A DNA stretch of 64,000 nt, from assembly GCF_030297155.1 (NCBI RefSeq), contig NZ_AP028068.1, positions 1,736,001-1,800,000 on the forward strand, read 5' to 3'. The stretch comes from Vibrio sp. FE10. Its GTDB lineage: Bacteria; Pseudomonadota; Gammaproteobacteria; Enterobacterales; Vibrionaceae. Positions 48,877-58,268 of the stretch are shown here, in pieces; the first letter of the stretch is position 1; every line of letters starts with the position of its first letter. The notes below the pieces were generated by a model, which saw only the letters and a program-made list of their open reading frames with translations, made no database searches and was not told where the DNA came from. The position numbers were made by a program, and so were the translations under genes.

Positions 48877-51800
48877 TTAAGCCGCATACCACCCATCAGC
48901 CAGCACTTCAGCTTGCTCTAGCACAAGCTTAATTGCTTCTTCTGCCGCATCAGGCGGGTATTTCCATCGACGCAGTAATCGACGTACAAGATTACGCATT
49001 CGAGCGCGGACACTATCTCTCTTTTGCCAATCTACAGTGGCTGACTTACGCAGTTGATGAGTCAATTCAATAGCAAGCTTACGTAAGTTGTCGTCACCAA
49101 GTTCTCTAACCGAGGATTCGTTGTCGACCAAGGCGCGATAGAAAGCTATTTCGTCGACAGAGAGGTTGAGCTTGTCTAGTAACTCTCCATCTTCTTGCAT
49201 CTCTTTCGCCCACTGAATCAACTCTTCGATAACTTGAGCCGTTTCAATGCTGCGGTTATGATATTTTTGAAGCGTCGACATAATACGTTCAGAGTATTTC
49301 TTCTCCTGAACGACATCATTCTTCATGCGAGCTTTAACCTCATCACGAAGTAGCTTTTCTAACAGCTCTACAGCGAGATTCTTCTCCTTCATGTTCTTCA
49401 CATCTTCCAAGAACTCTTCAGAAAGAAGCCCGATATTCGGCTTATCAAGACCAACCATAGTGAAAATGTCATCAACACCATCGGCTACCACAGCATTATT
49501 TAGAATTTGCTTTAACGCTGTATTGCGCTCTTCATCGGTGCGTTTCTTGTCTACCGTTGAGTGCTTGATAAAAGCTGTCTTTATCGCAGAGTAAAAAGCA
49601 ATTTCATTCTTATACCCATGAGTTTCATCCATGGTGCTACACAGTGAATATGCTTTAGCCAAAGCAGCCATCACATCGAGGAATCGCCTCTTACCATCTC
49701 TGACTTGTTTGCCATTAGCATCAGTATGAGATAAACCCGACAAATGGTTTACTGCTCCCGGTAACAAACGCAATGCATCCGTTTCAAAGTCTGGACGGTA
49801 ATTGAATACCTTTGTATCAACGGGTGTTGCGAACATACCTCGAATGATATCAACTTTTTCCATCAATACTGAAAACGCTTCTGCCGTATCGACGGTGGGT
49901 TGTCCTTTGCCTTGGCTGTTGGTATAGGTTTTCAATGCATTTTTAAGCTCATTTGCGATACCAATATAATCGACAACCAAACCACCGGGTTTATCTTTGA
50001 ATACTCGGTTAACACGTGCAATCGCCTGCATCAGGTTATGCCCTTTCATTGGTTTGTCGATATACATGGTATGGCAACAAGGTGCATCGAATCCTGTTAG
50101 CCACATATCTCGAACGATAACGAGTTGAAGCTCATCTTCAGTATCTTTGTAACGCTTCTCGAATAGTTTTTTTGTTTTCTTATCATGGATGTGAGGCTGC
50201 ATCTTTTCTTTGTCTGATGCAGAGCCAGTCATCACAATCTTGATTGCACCTTTATCGGTATCTGGGTGATGCCACTCTGGTTTAATTGCCACAATAGCAT
50301 TGTAGAGGTCGACACAGATTTCTCGGCTCATCGAGACAATCATTGCCTTGCCGGGAAATGTCGATGTTCGAGTAGTGAAATGCTCAACCAGATCTTTTGC
50401 TACTTGTTCAATGCGAGGCTCTGCGCCTACCAACTTTTCTAGCGTTGCCCATTCTGATTTTACTTTTTCACGATCTGCCGTTTCTTCATCTTCACCGATT
50501 TCATCTTCAACTTTATCGTTAAGCTGCTCAATTTCATCTTGGTTAATATCAAGCTTAGCGAGGCGAGATTCGTAGTAGATAGGAACCGTAGCACCATCAT
50601 CAACGGCATCTTGAATATCGTAGATAGAGACATATTCGCCAAAAACACCACGCGTGTCTTTGTCATCCATTGCGATAGGTGTTCCTGTAAAGCCGATGAA
50701 TGAAGCATTAGGCAGTGCGTCACGCATGTATTTGGAATAACCATAAACGTACTTGTGACCTGTTACAGTGCCGTTTTTATCCTTCACTTCCACCATCTTT
50801 GACTTATTGCCATACTGGCTTCGGTGCGCTTCATCAGAAACAACAACGATATTACTTCGCTCAGACAGTCTAGGGTGCTCAGTCTCTTCATCTAACAAAG
50901 CGAACTTTTGAATCGTCGTGAATATGATGCCGCCAGATTGGCGATTGAAAAGCAGTTCACGTAATGCATCACGGTCATCTGCTTGCTGTGGGATCTGCTT
51001 TAATGTTTCTTGCGCCATCCCAAAGGTGTTGTAAAGCTGACCATCTAGGTCATTTCTATCGGTCACCACTACAATCGTCGGGTTATTCATTGAGGCTTGT
51101 TGTAACAGTTTACTCGCGTAGCAAACCATAGAGATACTTTTACCACTCCCTTGCGTATGCCAAACAACCCCAGCCTTACCACTGCCTTGCTTGATCTTTT
51201 CTAGTGCAGGGATAGTGCTCTCAAGGAAGTGACCAGAGGTGTTGGCGGCACGAACCGTCGCCTCAACAGCCGCTCTCACTGCGTGGAATTGGTGATAACC
51301 TGCAATTTTTTTGATGATTTTGTCGTTGTCGGTTTCGAATAGTACAAAGTAACGAATATAATCGAGGAGTAGATCTTGCTTGAAAAAACCTTTTACTATT
51401 GTTTCCAATTGCCAATCAAAAAGGCGTCTATCTGTTTCATTCTCGACGGTTTTCCACGGCAAATATCTTTCTTTATTCGCTGTTAATGAGCCAACCTTTG
51501 CAGTCACCCCATCGCTGATCACTAATGCCTCATTGAAAACAAACAGATCTGAGATTTCATCTTTGTAGGTTTGAAGCTGATTAAACGCATTCCAAATATC
51601 CGCATGTTCATCTGCTGGGTTTTTCAACTCAATAACAGAGATGGGCAAGCCGTTAATAAACACCACAACATCGGGTCGTCGATTGCCCTTGGTGCCTGTA
51701 ATCGTAAACTGATTCACGATAAGGAATTCATTATTATTAGGCGTTGTAAAATCCATTAACTGAGCGTGAGTATGCTTTGTCTTCGATTCACCGTCTTCAA

Positions 51801-52104
51801 CAACCGTGTATTCGACAGGCAACCCTTCAATCACAAACTTGTGGAAGGCGCGGTTGTTTTTAATAAGAATTGGCGTATCGGGGGAAGATACCGTGTTAAC
51901 CACATCATTCAGTGCCTCTATCGGAAGCTCTGGATTGATGATTGCTAATTGATTTAATAGCCGTTGCTTCAAAACAACTTGATGGTAATCATCACGCTCT
52001 GGAGAATCTCCATCAGGTGTGATGTCATAGCCATTTTTATATAGATAACCTTGGTCGGTGAACCATCTAATACATTCTTGTTCCAACTGGTCTTCTGTGA
52101 TCAC
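48877..52104 (-). CDS. hsdR: Type I restriction enzyme, R subunit
   Basis: 1075 residues, normal length. N-terminal PD-(D/E)xK nuclease: GNRRPDVVVFINGLPISVIELKNP (about 140-165). SF2 translocase: Walker A VVWHTQGSGKSISMV, DEAH box VVVSDEAHRSQYG, FIGFTGTPIA, and motif VI QAIARVNRVF. C-terminal helical region for docking with HsdM. It cuts unmodified DNA after ATP-driven translocation. Last gene of the operon, 51 bp after the small nuclease-like gene. All motifs look intact. Confidence 0.96.
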   Translation of the reverse strand: MITEDQLEQECIRWFTDQGYLYKNGYDITPDGDSPERDDYHQVVLKQRLLNQLAIINPELPIEALNDVVNTVSSPDTPILIKNNRAFHKFVIEGLPVEYTVVEDGESKTKHTHAQLMDFTTPNNNEFLIVNQFTITGTKGNRRPDVVVFINGLPISVIELKNPADEHADIWNAFNQLQTYKDEISDLFVFNEALVISDGVTAKVGSLTANKERYLPWKTVENETDRRLFDWQLETIVKGFFKQDLLLDYIRYFVLFETDNDKIIKKIAGYHQFHAVRAAVEATVRAANTSGHFLESTIPALEKIKQGSGKAGVVWHTQGSGKSISMVCYASKLLQQASMNNPTIVVVTDRNDLDGQLYNTFGMAQETLKQIPQQADDRDALRELLFNRQSGGIIFTTIQKFALLDEETEHPRLSERSNIVVVSDEAHRSQYGNKSKMVEVKDKNGTVTGHKYVYGYSKYMRDALPNASFIGFTGTPIAMDDKDTRGVFGEYVSIYDIQDAVDDGATVPIYYESRLAKLDINQDEIEQLNDKVEDEIGEDEETADREKVKSEWATLEKLVGAEPRIEQVAKDLVEHFTTRTSTFPGKAMIVSMSREICVDLYNAIVAIKPEWHHPDTDKGAIKIVMTGSASDKEKMQPHIHDKKTKKLFEKRYKDTEDELQLVIVRDMWLTGFDAPCCHTMYIDKPMKGHNLMQAIARVNRVFKDKPGGLVVDYIGIANELKNALKTYTNSQGKGQPTVDTAEAFSVLMEKVDIIRGMFATPVDTKVFNYRPDFETDALRLLPGAVNHLSGLSHTDANGKQVRDGKRRFLDVMAALAKAYSLCSTMDETHGYKNEIAFYSAIKTAFIKHSTVDKKRTDEERNTALKQILNNAVVADGVDDIFTMVGLDKPNIGLLSEEFLEDVKNMKEKNLAVELLEKLLRDEVKARMKNDVVQEKKYSERIMSTLQKYHNRSIETAQVIEELIQWAKEMQEDGELLDKLNLSVDEIAFYRALVDNESSVRELGDDNLRKLAIELTHQLRKSATVDWQKRDSVRARMRNLVRRLLRRWKYPPDAAEEAIKLVLEQAEVLADGWYAA

Positions 52105-52155
52105 ATTATTCCCTCAAAGTCGAAAGTCTTTTTTATTATTCTCGTAGCACAACAC

Positions 52156-52737
52156 TTAGAACGGCAGCCCAAATAACAAGCCAATTCCGAATCCAATCGG
52201 GCTAACTGGTATTGCCACATCCGCTATGAGTTCTGCTAAGCCCTCACTCGCAACATCACTTGTTATAGATTCACCTACGCTGTGAACCATTTCACCTGCT
52301 AATGTCTCTGACACCGTATCAGTCAATATTGCGTTATCGATTCCTGAATCGATAACCAATGTGCCATCAAAACTATCAGCAACTTCGCTCGAAACAATAA
52401 TGGGGATGTCTGAGTTTTCAGCAAGGGTCTCGTTAATATAAGCAACGCTGTCGGTCGCTTTTAATTGCACTTCAGCCGCAATGTCACCATCACTCATCAA
52501 TGCAATATCAGAAACGGGATGGTTAGTGGCTTCAAAGAGCATGGCATCCATACCCTGCCCGTTTAGTGCGGCCACAACCTCTTGTTCGAAAACAATGCCT
52601 TTGATGTTGCTGACATGTCCTGACATAGCATCAGGGGTAACATCAGCAAAGTAATCAAGGATCTCGTCGTTACTTGCAAGCTCTAGCTCGTTATAGCCAC
52701 GACGGACTGCATCAAAAACGGAACTTTGAGCAATCAT
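52156..52737 (-). CDS. Small protein with PD-(D/E)xK-like residues and hydrophobic Gly-rich tail
   Basis: 193 residues, no named family recognised. IKGIVFEQEVVAALNGQGMD, then VSDIALMSDGDIAAEVQLK looks like the E...D...ExQxK series of a PD-(D/E)xK nuclease fold (about residues 45-95). The end (VAIPVSPIGFGIGLLFGLPF) is a hydrophobic, glycine-rich stretch that could insert in a membrane. Overall strongly acidic. Its start overlaps the ankyrin gene by 4 bp. Placed between hsdS and hsdR. The nuclease reading is inference. Confidence 0.6.
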   Translation of the reverse strand: MIAQSSVFDAVRRGYNELELASNDEILDYFADVTPDAMSGHVSNIKGIVFEQEVVAALNGQGMDAMLFEATNHPVSDIALMSDGDIAAEVQLKATDSVAYINETLAENSDIPIIVSSEVADSFDGTLVIDSGIDNAILTDTVSETLAGEMVHSVGESITSDVASEGLAELIADVAIPVSPIGFGIGLLFGLPF

Positions 52738-53960
52738 TGCTGACGGGTTCCTGCTAAGAAGTCAACAATTTGCCTAAAGCTAGTATCAAGCATTGGATAA
52801 ATACGGTGCCCATTTACGTTACTCGCACTTCCATGAGTCGGAGCATTTAATTTCGCAATATCTTGGGCCGAATTACCCTTTTTAGTTTCAAATTCAGTAT
52901 TAGCTCCAAGTCCAACCAGTTTCAGTACAGATTCGAGGTAGCCACTACTAGCTGCAACCATCAAAGGTGACCATCCACCCTCATTTCTCAAGTCAAGATT
53001 GGCACCTTTGCTATGGAGAAATTCTAATGTTGAGACTTGATTATAAGTTGCAGCCCGATAAGCAGCGGTTCTTCCAGACTTACACTGAATATTGACATCC
53101 ACACCCTTATCTATCAGCAACGAAATGAGTCCTGTTTTGCCATTTTGAGCCAATAAAGCTAACGCTGGGTGTGAATCCTTATTTCTTGCGTTTGGATTCG
53201 CACCAGCCGCAACAAGCGCTTTGATCATTTCGTCATCACCTTTAGCAATGGCGATAATCAGCATCGTTTCTTTATCTTCGTTTTCAACATCAGGATTCAC
53301 ACCATCAGCTAGCAGCTTCTTCGCGATGTTGATATGCCCACTTTGATACGCTGACAACATGGCGGCTTCTGAATACTTCGCACTGAACACCGCTCCTTTA
53401 GCGAGTAATTTATCTACTATCTCTATGCGTTGTTTGAAGTAAGCGCCCGTTACCGCATTCCAACCATCGTTGTTACAAACATCAACGGCGGCACCGTACT
53501 TAAGCAGAAACTCAACCGCTTTGATTCGACCTTTCATTGATGCCCAAATCAATGGTGTCCAGCCCTTGTCGTTACGAATATTAACTTCAGCACCTTTTTC
53601 AACCATCAACTCAGCGATTTCAAAATATTCATTGTCTAAACAAAGCAACAATGCGCTACTTATTTGTTGTGGTCGATAGTTAGGATTTGCGCCTTTGTGT
53701 AACAGTGCTTTAGCAATATCCAAGAAACCTAGTTCGATTGCTAACCGAAGTGGGTTATGGCCTGCATGATTGATATCAAAACCGTCACTGTTCATGATGT
53801 TCTCGGTGATTGCCGAAAAACCATTTTTCAAAGCAAGCTCAAACGGCGTTGCTCCTAGCTCTTCAAAGACGGTGTTAACTAACTCTGGTTGTTGTTCAAG
53901 TACATCGTTCAATAACGCCAAATTACCAGACTCAATGGCTGTTAATAGTTGCTCAGTCAT
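52734..53960 (-). CDS. Ankyrin-repeat protein in the hsd operon
   Basis: 408 residues made of about ten to eleven ankyrin repeats: NPLRLAIELGFLDIAKALLHKGANPN, KGWTPLIWASMKGRIKAVEFLLKYGA, GWSPLMVAASSGYLESVLKLVGLGAN and so on. No signal peptide and no other domain. Ankyrin arrays bind proteins, so it may be an inhibitor, sensor or adaptor for its neighbours. Overlaps the downstream gene by 4 bp, 57 bp after the HEPN gene. Confidence 0.85.
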   Translation of the reverse strand: MTEQLLTAIESGNLALLNDVLEQQPELVNTVFEELGATPFELALKNGFSAITENIMNSDGFDINHAGHNPLRLAIELGFLDIAKALLHKGANPNYRPQQISSALLLCLDNEYFEIAELMVEKGAEVNIRNDKGWTPLIWASMKGRIKAVEFLLKYGAAVDVCNNDGWNAVTGAYFKQRIEIVDKLLAKGAVFSAKYSEAAMLSAYQSGHINIAKKLLADGVNPDVENEDKETMLIIAIAKGDDEMIKALVAAGANPNARNKDSHPALALLAQNGKTGLISLLIDKGVDVNIQCKSGRTAAYRAATYNQVSTLEFLHSKGANLDLRNEGGWSPLMVAASSGYLESVLKLVGLGANTEFETKKGNSAQDIAKLNAPTHGSASNVNGHRIYPMLDTSFRQIVDFLAGTRQQ

Positions 53961-54017
53961 TCAGGTTAACCTCTGCGATGTCTAACTCGATTTCGCCGGA
54001 AAGCAATTTAGAAATAG

Positions 54018-54491
54018 TCATTTCTTCTTCCTATTTTTCTGAGCATCACTACGCTTTTTCTTAGTCAAAAAATCATCCCTTGTGGGTAGGTTTGAGGAAA
54101 GGGAATCGATAACGAAATTGGCATATTTCTCAAAGTGCACGACATCATCCTTGGGAATGTATTTTCCTGTATGTGCTATTTCGTTCCGTTGCTTCCAAAG
54201 AGACTTTTGACTGTTAAAGATTGCATTGTATGCATCTGCATCAAGACCTTTGATATGTTTCAAAGGCCCCCAACTAGCTCTAATGAATCCCAGTTTATCT
54301 GGCCAAGGCTCTTGAATCTTGTGGTGATATTTGTGCAATCGAAGAAGTACCTCGATATTACACCACAACAAAAACACGGCTAAGCTAGGCTCCTCGTCGA
54401 AAAGCCGAGTGGCCCTAGCTTGATAACGTTGCTCTTCCAGTAGTTTAAATGATACATAAGCTCGTTCGTGTAATCTGCTCCGTTTAGTCAC
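54018..54491 (-). CDS. HEPN-domain protein in the hsd operon
   Basis: 157 residues, all helical. SLAVFLLWCNIEVLLRLHKYH forms one helix and SLWKQRNEIAHTGKYI carries the RNEIAH motif (R-x4-H) of HEPN RNases; the C-terminus is very basic (KKKRSDAQKNRKKK). HEPN proteins are frequent toxins or RNA-cutting effectors in defence systems. The start overlaps hsdS by 8 bp, so it is coupled to the specificity subunit. Activity is inferred from the motif only. Confidence 0.75.
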   Translation of the reverse strand: MTKRSRLHERAYVSFKLLEEQRYQARATRLFDEEPSLAVFLLWCNIEVLLRLHKYHHKIQEPWPDKLGFIRASWGPLKHIKGLDADAYNAIFNSQKSLWKQRNEIAHTGKYIPKDDVVHFEKYANFVIDSLSSNLPTRDDFLTKKKRSDAQKNRKKK

Positions 54492-55824
54492 TTAGAGGTA
54501 ATTCTCCTGATAACAGCTTAGGAAGCAAAGTGTCACGTAACTGGACAAGTGTCTTATTTTCATCACCGTGGCGCTTAATCAACTTCATATTTGCAGCGAC
54601 TAGTTCATCGAACTTCTCAAGAATGGCAAGCGGTGGAATAACAAAAGGCATGGTTTGAACAGTCTTGGCTTGTGCTCGTTGACGACCACTAGTCCCCGTC
54701 ATACTTTGAATTGCAAACTTTCTGAACGGCTCAAATCTCGCCATAAAATAGCTGAAGTATTTGTAGCTGTCAGACTTCGAACGCATGACAATGTATTCAG
54801 TAGAACCCCAGCCAACTTGTTCATCTTCAAGAAAATCTATGTATGCACTTTTACCGTTTTCTAGACATGGTGTTATACGCGCAAGTAATGCATCACCATT
54901 TATAAATTTAGTGCCGCTACCCATTTCTCGATCATAGATGTCCAAAGCAAGGTGACCTGCTGTTGGCATGTTTTTCATATCTAGATATGGAGCTACTGTG
55001 CCTTTCTTGAGAGTGCGTTTAGGATTGAAGTCCATCAAGTCCGACAATTCTCCTGCTTCCCAACCCTCAGGTATCAAACCTAACTCAGACTCAACGAGCT
55101 TTTCTGGGAATAGCGAGGCAGTGTCAGCATCCATACCCTCAGGTTGCTCGCCATTCATCTTGGCTTTCACTGGCTCGAAATCAACAAACCATGACTTGAA
55201 GATGGCTTGTGCCATTTCTTCTAGAGTTTGGTTGATTTGATTGTTAACAGTAACTTTCTTAGTCAGAGCGTTTACTTGTCGAGAAATCACTTTTTGAATT
55301 GCGATTGGTGGAACGATAACAGGTAATTTTAGTTGACCCGTTATTCCAAGGTAAGCCCTAGTTGAACCAGAACCTGCCCATAACCCCAAAACATTCTGGA
55401 AGAAACGTGAATCAAAATATGATTTTAGATAAATATTACTTAGCTTGCTTTCATCCAACACCCGATAATAGGTAACTTGAGGGGTGAGCATAATATAGTC
55501 GTGATCATTGTCTTGAACTATTGCCGTTCGACCAATAGTAGCTTTATGAGATAACAAAACGTCACCGACTTTGGAAAAGCCTTTTCTCAAACCTGAAGCT
55601 TGTTCGTGAGTAATAAACTTACACGCAGTCAAGTCAACGCGACCACCAGATAGGTCAGATGCCATGACAAATGGAATGCCTGACTCAACATAATCTGAGG
55701 CTTTCGGGTGAGTTCCTCCGTGATTCCCATCCAATGGCTTAGCAATAACTTTATTCTTTACTAACTCATCAACTGTAAATGCTTCCCAACCTACTGGCAG
55801 TTCAAAAGGCAAATCAAAGCTCAT
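54484..55824 (-). CDS. hsdS: Type I restriction enzyme, specificity subunit
   Basis: 446 residues with two target-recognition domains, each preceded by a similar element (LPVGWEAFTVDELV; LIPEGWEAGELSDLM), and two helical spacers; the central one has INQTLEEMAQAIFKSWFVDFEPVKAK. The end is LVQLRDTLLPKLLSGEL, the usual HsdS finish. It reads DNA sequence for both methylation and cutting. Overlaps hsdM by 11 bp and the HEPN gene by 8 bp. Confidence 0.95.
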   Translation of the reverse strand: MSFDLPFELPVGWEAFTVDELVKNKVIAKPLDGNHGGTHPKASDYVESGIPFVMASDLSGGRVDLTACKFITHEQASGLRKGFSKVGDVLLSHKATIGRTAIVQDNDHDYIMLTPQVTYYRVLDESKLSNIYLKSYFDSRFFQNVLGLWAGSGSTRAYLGITGQLKLPVIVPPIAIQKVISRQVNALTKKVTVNNQINQTLEEMAQAIFKSWFVDFEPVKAKMNGEQPEGMDADTASLFPEKLVESELGLIPEGWEAGELSDLMDFNPKRTLKKGTVAPYLDMKNMPTAGHLALDIYDREMGSGTKFINGDALLARITPCLENGKSAYIDFLEDEQVGWGSTEYIVMRSKSDSYKYFSYFMARFEPFRKFAIQSMTGTSGRQRAQAKTVQTMPFVIPPLAILEKFDELVAANMKLIKRHGDENKTLVQLRDTLLPKLLSGELPLSD

Positions 55825-57517
55825 AACCCAACCCCGCTAGGTTCTTCTTGATCTCAGCTTCTAGCGTTGCCGATTCTGCAAACTGCTCACTTAATTTGGA
55901 AGTCAGAGTTGCCATCTTCTCAGCAAAAGGAACGCCATCATCCTCTTCTTCCGCAGCACCAACGTAGCGCCCCGGAGTTAGAACAAAGTCATGCTTGGTG
56001 ATTTCTTCAAGTGTTGCTGATTTGCAGAAGCCTGCTTGGTCTTCATAAGCAACGCCGTGAACTTCTTCACCTGTTTTCCAAGCATGAAATAGGTCGGCTA
56101 CTTTCTTTATGTCATCAAAGCTGAAGTCACGTAATACACGGTCTTTCATGAAGCCAAGGTTACGCGCATCGATAAATAGCACCTCACCTTTACGGCCACG
56201 GAGCTTGCGACCTGCCTTATCAACGCGAGGGTTCTTGTTTTTAGTTAAGAACCAAATACACGCAGGGATCTGTGTGTTGGTAAACAGTTGACCGGGAAGT
56301 GCTACCATACATTCAATCAAGTCGTTCTCGATTAACGCCTGACGAATAGTGCCTTCGTTGTTGGTCGTTGAACTCATAGAACCATTTGCCAACAGAAGCG
56401 CCTGAGAGCCTTCAGGTGCTAGGTGATGAAGCATGTGCTGCATCCATGCGAAGTTCGCATTTCCTGATGGTGGTTGGCCGTATTTGAAGCGAGGATCGTT
56501 ATCATCAACACCCGTATTCCACTCTTTCATATTAAATGGAGGGTTTGCCATGATGAAGTCAGCACGTAGGTCTGGATGTTGTACGTTAGTGTAGGTACTT
56601 GCAGGCTCTTTACCGAAGTCGTAATCAAGACCACGGATCGCCATGTTCATCGCTGCTAGCTGCCACGTTGTATGGTTGTACTCTTGACCGTAAATTGAGA
56701 TCTTCTGTTTCTGAGTAAGGGCATCAACCTTCTTCTCGTTTGCATGACGCTCTATGAACTTCTCTGATTGAACAAAGAAACCACCAGAACCCATTGCAGG
56801 GTCGTACACACGACCTTCAAACGGTTCAATCATCTCAACGATCAACGTTACGATGGATGCTGGCGTATAGAACTGACCACCTTTTTTACCTTCAGCCAGT
56901 GCGAACTGACCAAGCATGTATTCGTATACATGACCTAGGATGTCTTTACTGTTTAGATCTGCATGAACAAACGGAATTGTCGCAATCAGGTTGATAAGCT
57001 CATTCAGCTTAGCTTGGTCAATCTTCAATGAAGAGTATGACTTGTTAAGCACACCTTTCAGTTTCGGGTTATCGCGTTCGATACCTTCAAGTGCGTTATC
57101 GATGAGGTGACCGACAGAAGTTATTTTCTTAGGCTTACCGTTGATATCTAGCTCAGCACCACCAATAACCAATGGGCCGTTATCTTGCAGGAACTGCCAA
57201 CGAGATTCAGTAGGTAGCCAGAACACGTTTTTCTCTGTGTAGAAATCACGTTGTTCAAGCTCGATGGCAATCTCTTCTGCTAGTTCTTCTTCCGAATAAT
57301 CAGCAGGATCTAAATAGTATTCGTGCTCAGGGTTAGCAATGTCGGCTTTGATCTCATCCTGACGCAGCTTAAACGCATCAGAGACGTATTTAACGAAGAT
57401 TAGACCTAACACTGCATGTTTGTACTGCGCCGCGTCTAGCGTTGAGCGTAGCTTGTCTGCTGCGTTCCAAAGCTTGCCTTCAAGCTCTTTCAAATACTGT
57501 TGTTCTGTTTGATTCAT
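55814..57517 (-). CDS. hsdM: Type I restriction-modification, adenine methyltransferase subunit
   Basis: 567 residues. HsdM N-terminal helical domain (KLWNAADKLRSTLDAAQYKHAVLGLIFVKYVSDAF), SAM-binding motif I VYDPAMGSGGFFVQS after GQFYTPASIVTLI, and catalytic NPPF in DFIMANPPFNMKEW, giving N6-adenine methylation. First gene of the operon hsdM-hsdS-HEPN-ankyrin-small protein-hsdR. Divergent from a tyrosine recombinase with 110 bp between starts. Confidence 0.97.
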   Translation of the reverse strand: MNQTEQQYLKELEGKLWNAADKLRSTLDAAQYKHAVLGLIFVKYVSDAFKLRQDEIKADIANPEHEYYLDPADYSEEELAEEIAIELEQRDFYTEKNVFWLPTESRWQFLQDNGPLVIGGAELDINGKPKKITSVGHLIDNALEGIERDNPKLKGVLNKSYSSLKIDQAKLNELINLIATIPFVHADLNSKDILGHVYEYMLGQFALAEGKKGGQFYTPASIVTLIVEMIEPFEGRVYDPAMGSGGFFVQSEKFIERHANEKKVDALTQKQKISIYGQEYNHTTWQLAAMNMAIRGLDYDFGKEPASTYTNVQHPDLRADFIMANPPFNMKEWNTGVDDNDPRFKYGQPPSGNANFAWMQHMLHHLAPEGSQALLLANGSMSSTTNNEGTIRQALIENDLIECMVALPGQLFTNTQIPACIWFLTKNKNPRVDKAGRKLRGRKGEVLFIDARNLGFMKDRVLRDFSFDDIKKVADLFHAWKTGEEVHGVAYEDQAGFCKSATLEEITKHDFVLTPGRYVGAAEEEDDGVPFAEKMATLTSKLSEQFAESATLEAEIKKNLAGLGYEL

Positions 57518-57627
57518 TAGAAGTTTTCTTGTTATAGAAATATTCCGTTAATCATACCACTGGATGCAGCATTGTCTTTGATTTCTGCCTTACTTAAAGA
57601 GCATTTTTATGAAGTAAGGAGCACATT

Positions 57628-58224
57628 ATGGAAGCTTGGAATAAAGGAAAGCGTGTAGGTCAGAAGAAAGCCTTCAAACTAGAAGACATTTGGCGCATCC
57701 GTATTCGACTTGAGTTGGAAGAGCGCTTGTTTGAGTTAGCACTGTTTAATCTTGCCATCGACTGTAAATTGAGGTCCTGTGATTTACGCAACTTGAAAGT
57801 TCAAGATGTCAGTCGTAGCGGCTGTGTGATGCCGAGAACCATCGTAAAACAGCAGAAGACCCAACAGGAAGTGCACTTCGAGATCACGCCCAAGACTCAG
57901 CAAACCTTATCGCAATGGATAATCCAAAACTCGTTGTTACCAACAGACTATCTATTTCCGAGTCCACGCCGTGATGGACAACCTATCTCATACCATTACT
58001 ACACCACCATGGTTAATCGATGGGTTACTGATATCGGGATGGATAAAACGCAATACGGCACGCATTCACTGCGCAGAACAAAGGCTTCTTTGATCTATGC
58101 TAAAACGAAGAATCTTAGGGCTATTCAATTACTTCTTGGTCATGCTAAGTTAGAAAGCACGATTGAATACCTTGGTGTCGAGATTGAAGATGCGTTAAGG
58201 ATTTCAGAGAGTTGCGAGACTTGA
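57628..58224 (+). CDS. Short tyrosine recombinase (FimB-like, catalytic domain only)
   Basis: 198 residues, start behind AAGGAG. Arg in DCKLRSCDLRNL (about 49), HSLRRTKASLIY (about 147-151), LLLGHAKLESTIEYLG with His and nucleophile Tyr (about 181). No arm-binding domain, like FimB/FimE inverting recombinases. Divergent from hsdM. It could invert or shuffle DNA nearby or be an integrase of a small element; no inverted repeats were found in hsdS. Confidence 0.9.
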   Translation: MEAWNKGKRVGQKKAFKLEDIWRIRIRLELEERLFELALFNLAIDCKLRSCDLRNLKVQDVSRSGCVMPRTIVKQQKTQQEVHFEITPKTQQTLSQWIIQNSLLPTDYLFPSPRRDGQPISYHYYTTMVNRWVTDIGMDKTQYGTHSLRRTKASLIYAKTKNLRAIQLLLGHAKLESTIEYLGVEIEDALRISESCET

Positions 58225-58268
58225 AAAGCTTTGAGTTTGTCATAGCAAAATTAAAATAAGGAAATACA

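Noticed and set aside
54484..55824. Invertible hsdS shuffling by the neighbouring recombinase
   Set aside because: Only one hsdS is present and I saw no partial hsdS copies or long inverted repeats nearby.
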